A stretch of DNA of 64,000 nucleotides, from NCBI RefSeq assembly GCF_009766095.1, contig NZ_LMUD01000039.1, forward strand, positions 259,962-323,961, read 5' to 3'. The notes under the pieces were generated by a model that was given only the letters and a program-made list of their open reading frames with translations, had not been told where the DNA came from and made no database searches. This document shows positions 62,144 through 64,000 of the stretch, piece by piece (position 1 is the stretch's first letter; each line of letters opens with the position of its first letter). The DNA is from Granulicella sp. S190 (GTDB lineage: Bacteria > Acidobacteriota > Terriglobia > Terriglobales > Acidobacteriaceae). The position numbers were made by a program, and so were the translations under genes.

Positions 62144-62153
62144 TTATCCACAA
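62144..62153 (+). promoter_or_regulatory. DnaA-box-like site upstream of smc
   Basis: TTATCCACAA, containing the perfect DnaA box TTATCCACA, 113 bases before the smc start. Same 10-mer as the site upstream of topA. A single box, so regulatory meaning is uncertain. Confidence 0.35.
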
Positions 62154-62265
62154 TAGGTAGTGTTGTACCCGTTGATTCTGCGCTGAACCGCAGCTACAGT
62201 TGAGACAGTCCTATCGACGGGGGCGAATTCCTCGGGAACTCACCGGTCGCCCCGCAGAGGTGCAC

Positions 62266-64000
62266 TTGCTCAAGCTTAAGAAAGTTCAGATACTCGGCTT
62301 CAAATCCTTCTGTGACCGCACCGAGGTTCAGCTCTCAGGCGAAGGCATCGCCGCCATCGTAGGTCCCAATGGCTGCGGCAAATCCAACATCTCCGACGCG
62401 ATCACCTGGGTACTGGGCGAACAGTCCGCTAAAAGCCTCCGCGGTATCAAGATGGAAGATGTCATCTTCGCCGGCACCCGCGACCGCAAGCCCACCGGCA
62501 TGGCCGAGGTCTCCCTCACCCTTGTCGACCCCGAGGTCTACGACGGTTCCAGCCTTCAGGACGACCCAGAGATCGTCATCGACGAGAGCCTGCCCACCGA
62601 CTGGGATGAAACCACCTTCCGTCAGTTGCGCGCAGAAGAGACGGAAGAGGCCGTTGCAGAGGCTCAGCCCGGCACTATCATCGAGGGCGAGGCCAAGGGG
62701 CCACACATCCTCCCTCCCCCCACCGAGGCCGACGCCGCAGCCGAGCTCGCCAATCCGAATAACGTGGTCCTGAAGATTCGTCGCCGCAAGTTTGGCCGCG
62801 CCCCGGTGCGTGCCGGCGAACTCACCATTACTCGCCGCCTCTTCCGCTCCGGCGATAGTGAATATCTCCTCAACGGCAAGATCTGCCGCCTCCGCGATAT
62901 TCAGGACATCTTCATGGGAACCGGACTCGGCGGTGAGTCCTACGCCATCATCGGGCAGGAGCGCATCGGCCAGCTTCTCTCCGCCAAGCCGCACGATCGT
63001 CGATCCATCATCGAAGAGGCCGCAGGCATCACTCGCTTCAAGACCAAGAAGCGCCTCGCCGAGCTACGCCTCGAGTCTGCACGTCAGAATCTCGCGCGCG
63101 TCAACGACATCTTCGATGAAGTCACCCGGCAGATGACCACCCTCAAGCGCCAGGCCGCCAAGGCGGAGCGCTACGGGGCCCTTCGCGACGAACTCCGTAC
63201 CCGCCTCCGCATCGTTCTTGCCAGCCGCATGGCCCAGCTCGATACCGAGCAGACCGCCACCACCGAGAAGATCACCGCCCTTGCCACTCAGATAGATTCT
63301 CAGTCTGCAACAGTCGAGCAGATGGACGTCGAGCATACTGAGGGAGTTAACTCCGGTTACAGTCTCGACCAGCAGATCCGCGAAGCTGGCGCGCAGGCCA
63401 ACCAGTCCGCCGTCGAAGTCGAGCGTATTACCGCCCGCTCTGTAGCCAACGCCGACCGCATCGCCGAACTCACCAACCGGCTTGCCACCGGCGCTGACGA
63501 TCTCGCCCAGGCCCGCGAACAGCTCGCCAGCCTCACCGCCGACCTCGAAGAGCACCGCAGTTTTCTCAACAGTGCAACTGCCGAATCAGCAGGCTCACGT
63601 GAGGCCGCGCAAAGCCATCAGGCGCAGGCGCAGGAAGCCGTACGCGCTGTAGCCTCAGCCGAGCAACAGGCCGAACAAAATCGCCGCTCCACCATGCAGC
63701 TCGTCCAACGCATAGCGCAGACTCGCAATGAAGAGGCTCAGGCAGCCGCTGCTCTCGCTGGCCTGGACCGCGAGGCCGAGCGTCTCCTCTCCGAGTCCGA
63801 GATCGCCAGGCAGGAGCTCGAAACCCTCGGCATGCAGCGTGGCCAGGTCAAGATGTCCTTCGAGTCCGTCACCGAGCGCCTCAAGCGTCTCGAGGCCGAG
63901 ATCGCCGATCTCCGCCTTCAGATAGAGGCTAATCGCAACGAGGAGACGCACTCCAAGCGCCGTGGCGACCAGTTACGCGGAGAAGTAGCAACGCTCACCG
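62266..64000 (+). CDS. smc: chromosome segregation protein SMC (5' part) with head insert
   Basis: Partial at the right edge; frame open to base 64000. TTG start with GCAGAGGTG before it, giving MLKLKKVQILGFKSF. Walker A IVGPNGCGKSNISDAITWVL is at residues 31-50. The head normally runs from AEVSLTL directly into the VTRRLFRSG segment; here residues ~89-183 (62530-62814) carry an extra acidic/Pro stretch (DDPEIVIDESLPTDWDETTF ... GPHILPPP) before ELTITRRLFRSGDSEYLLNG. The rest is a normal head (MGTGLGGESYAIIGQERIGQ) and a long coiled coil starting near residue 250. Condenses and segregates the chromosome. Confidence 0.96.
   Translation, partial: MLKLKKVQILGFKSFCDRTEVQLSGEGIAAIVGPNGCGKSNISDAITWVLGEQSAKSLRGIKMEDVIFAGTRDRKPTGMAEVSLTLVDPEVYDGSSLQDDPEIVIDESLPTDWDETTFRQLRAEETEEAVAEAQPGTIIEGEAKGPHILPPPTEADAAAELANPNNVVLKIRRRKFGRAPVRAGELTITRRLFRSGDSEYLLNGKICRLRDIQDIFMGTGLGGESYAIIGQERIGQLLSAKPHDRRSIIEEAAGITRFKTKKRLAELRLESARQNLARVNDIFDEVTRQMTTLKRQAAKAERYGALRDELRTRLRIVLASRMAQLDTEQTATTEKITALATQIDSQSATVEQMDVEHTEGVNSGYSLDQQIREAGAQANQSAVEVERITARSVANADRIAELTNRLATGADDLAQAREQLASLTADLEEHRSFLNSATAESAGSREAAQSHQAQAQEAVRAVASAEQQAEQNRRSTMQLVQRIAQTRNEEAQAAAALAGLDREAERLLSESEIARQELETLGMQRGQVKMSFESVTERLKRLEAEIADLRLQIEANRNEETHSKRRGDQLRGEVATLT

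Overview
The window is a high-GC, gene-dense chromosomal segment. I infer that it comes from an Acidobacteriota of class Terriglobia (Acidobacteriaceae; Granulicella, Edaphobacter or Terriglobus type). The basis is the style of the housekeeping proteins (RpoZ, RimO and SMC with lineage-type insertions), secreted glycoside hydrolases of families GH1, GH3 and GH29, a TIGR03118-type secreted protein, menaquinone synthesis through MqnA, and REP-like intergenic repeats. This was done by reading alone; no database search was run. I saw no phage, insertion sequence, CRISPR array, rRNA or tRNA.

Positions 1-11.5 kb hold a branched-chain amino acid cluster, all on the + strand: leuA (3' end only), leuB, two uncharacterised envelope ORFs, leuC, leuD, ilvD, ilvB, a secreted unknown, ilvN, a degenerate GIY-YIG gene and ilvC. 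Together they supply nearly all common steps of valine, isoleucine and leucine synthesis. LeuA stops before the usual feedback (regulatory) domain.

Positions 11.7-21.4 kb hold a histidine kinase with a cyclic-nucleotide-binding-like input domain, then a minus-strand block (DUF427, an unknown, topA, dprA, a duplicated DoxX-like membrane protein and a small DUF3565 gene), then mqnA and a DedA/VTT membrane protein on the + strand. Positions 21.4-31.5 kb hold fabH, the SRP RNA gene on the minus strand, a Tat-exported GH1 enzyme, two secreted proteins, rimO, a GH29 fucosidase, yacG and pgpA. Positions 31.7-41.5 kb are a + strand run: an NHL/IPT protein, a CHASE3-PAS kinase, a cupin, cinA, plsY-gpsA, two small membrane proteins, a ketopantoate reductase and ftsY.

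Positions 41.7-56 kb hold a GH3 enzyme, an RluA-family protein lacking the usual catalytic Asp, ribD-ribE, rho, rpoZ, comM, serine dehydratase, a methyltransferase and a thiolase. Positions 56.4-64 kb hold a complete tiny transcription unit (promoter, ribosome site, 22-codon Lys/Ala ORF, terminator), a membrane-anchored coiled-coil protein, a ThiO-like oxidase, citrate synthase, a secreted repeat protein, a frameshifted His-rich gene and the 5' part of smc.

Three competence-related genes (dprA, comM, cinA) and both an SRP RNA and its receptor gene ftsY lie in the window but are scattered rather than in operons. The items most worth following are the 22-residue histone-H1-tail-like peptide gene, the two translationally coupled envelope ORFs inside the leu operon, the dispersed palindromic repeats, the RluA homologue with Gly at the catalytic position, and the large insertions in RimO and SMC.
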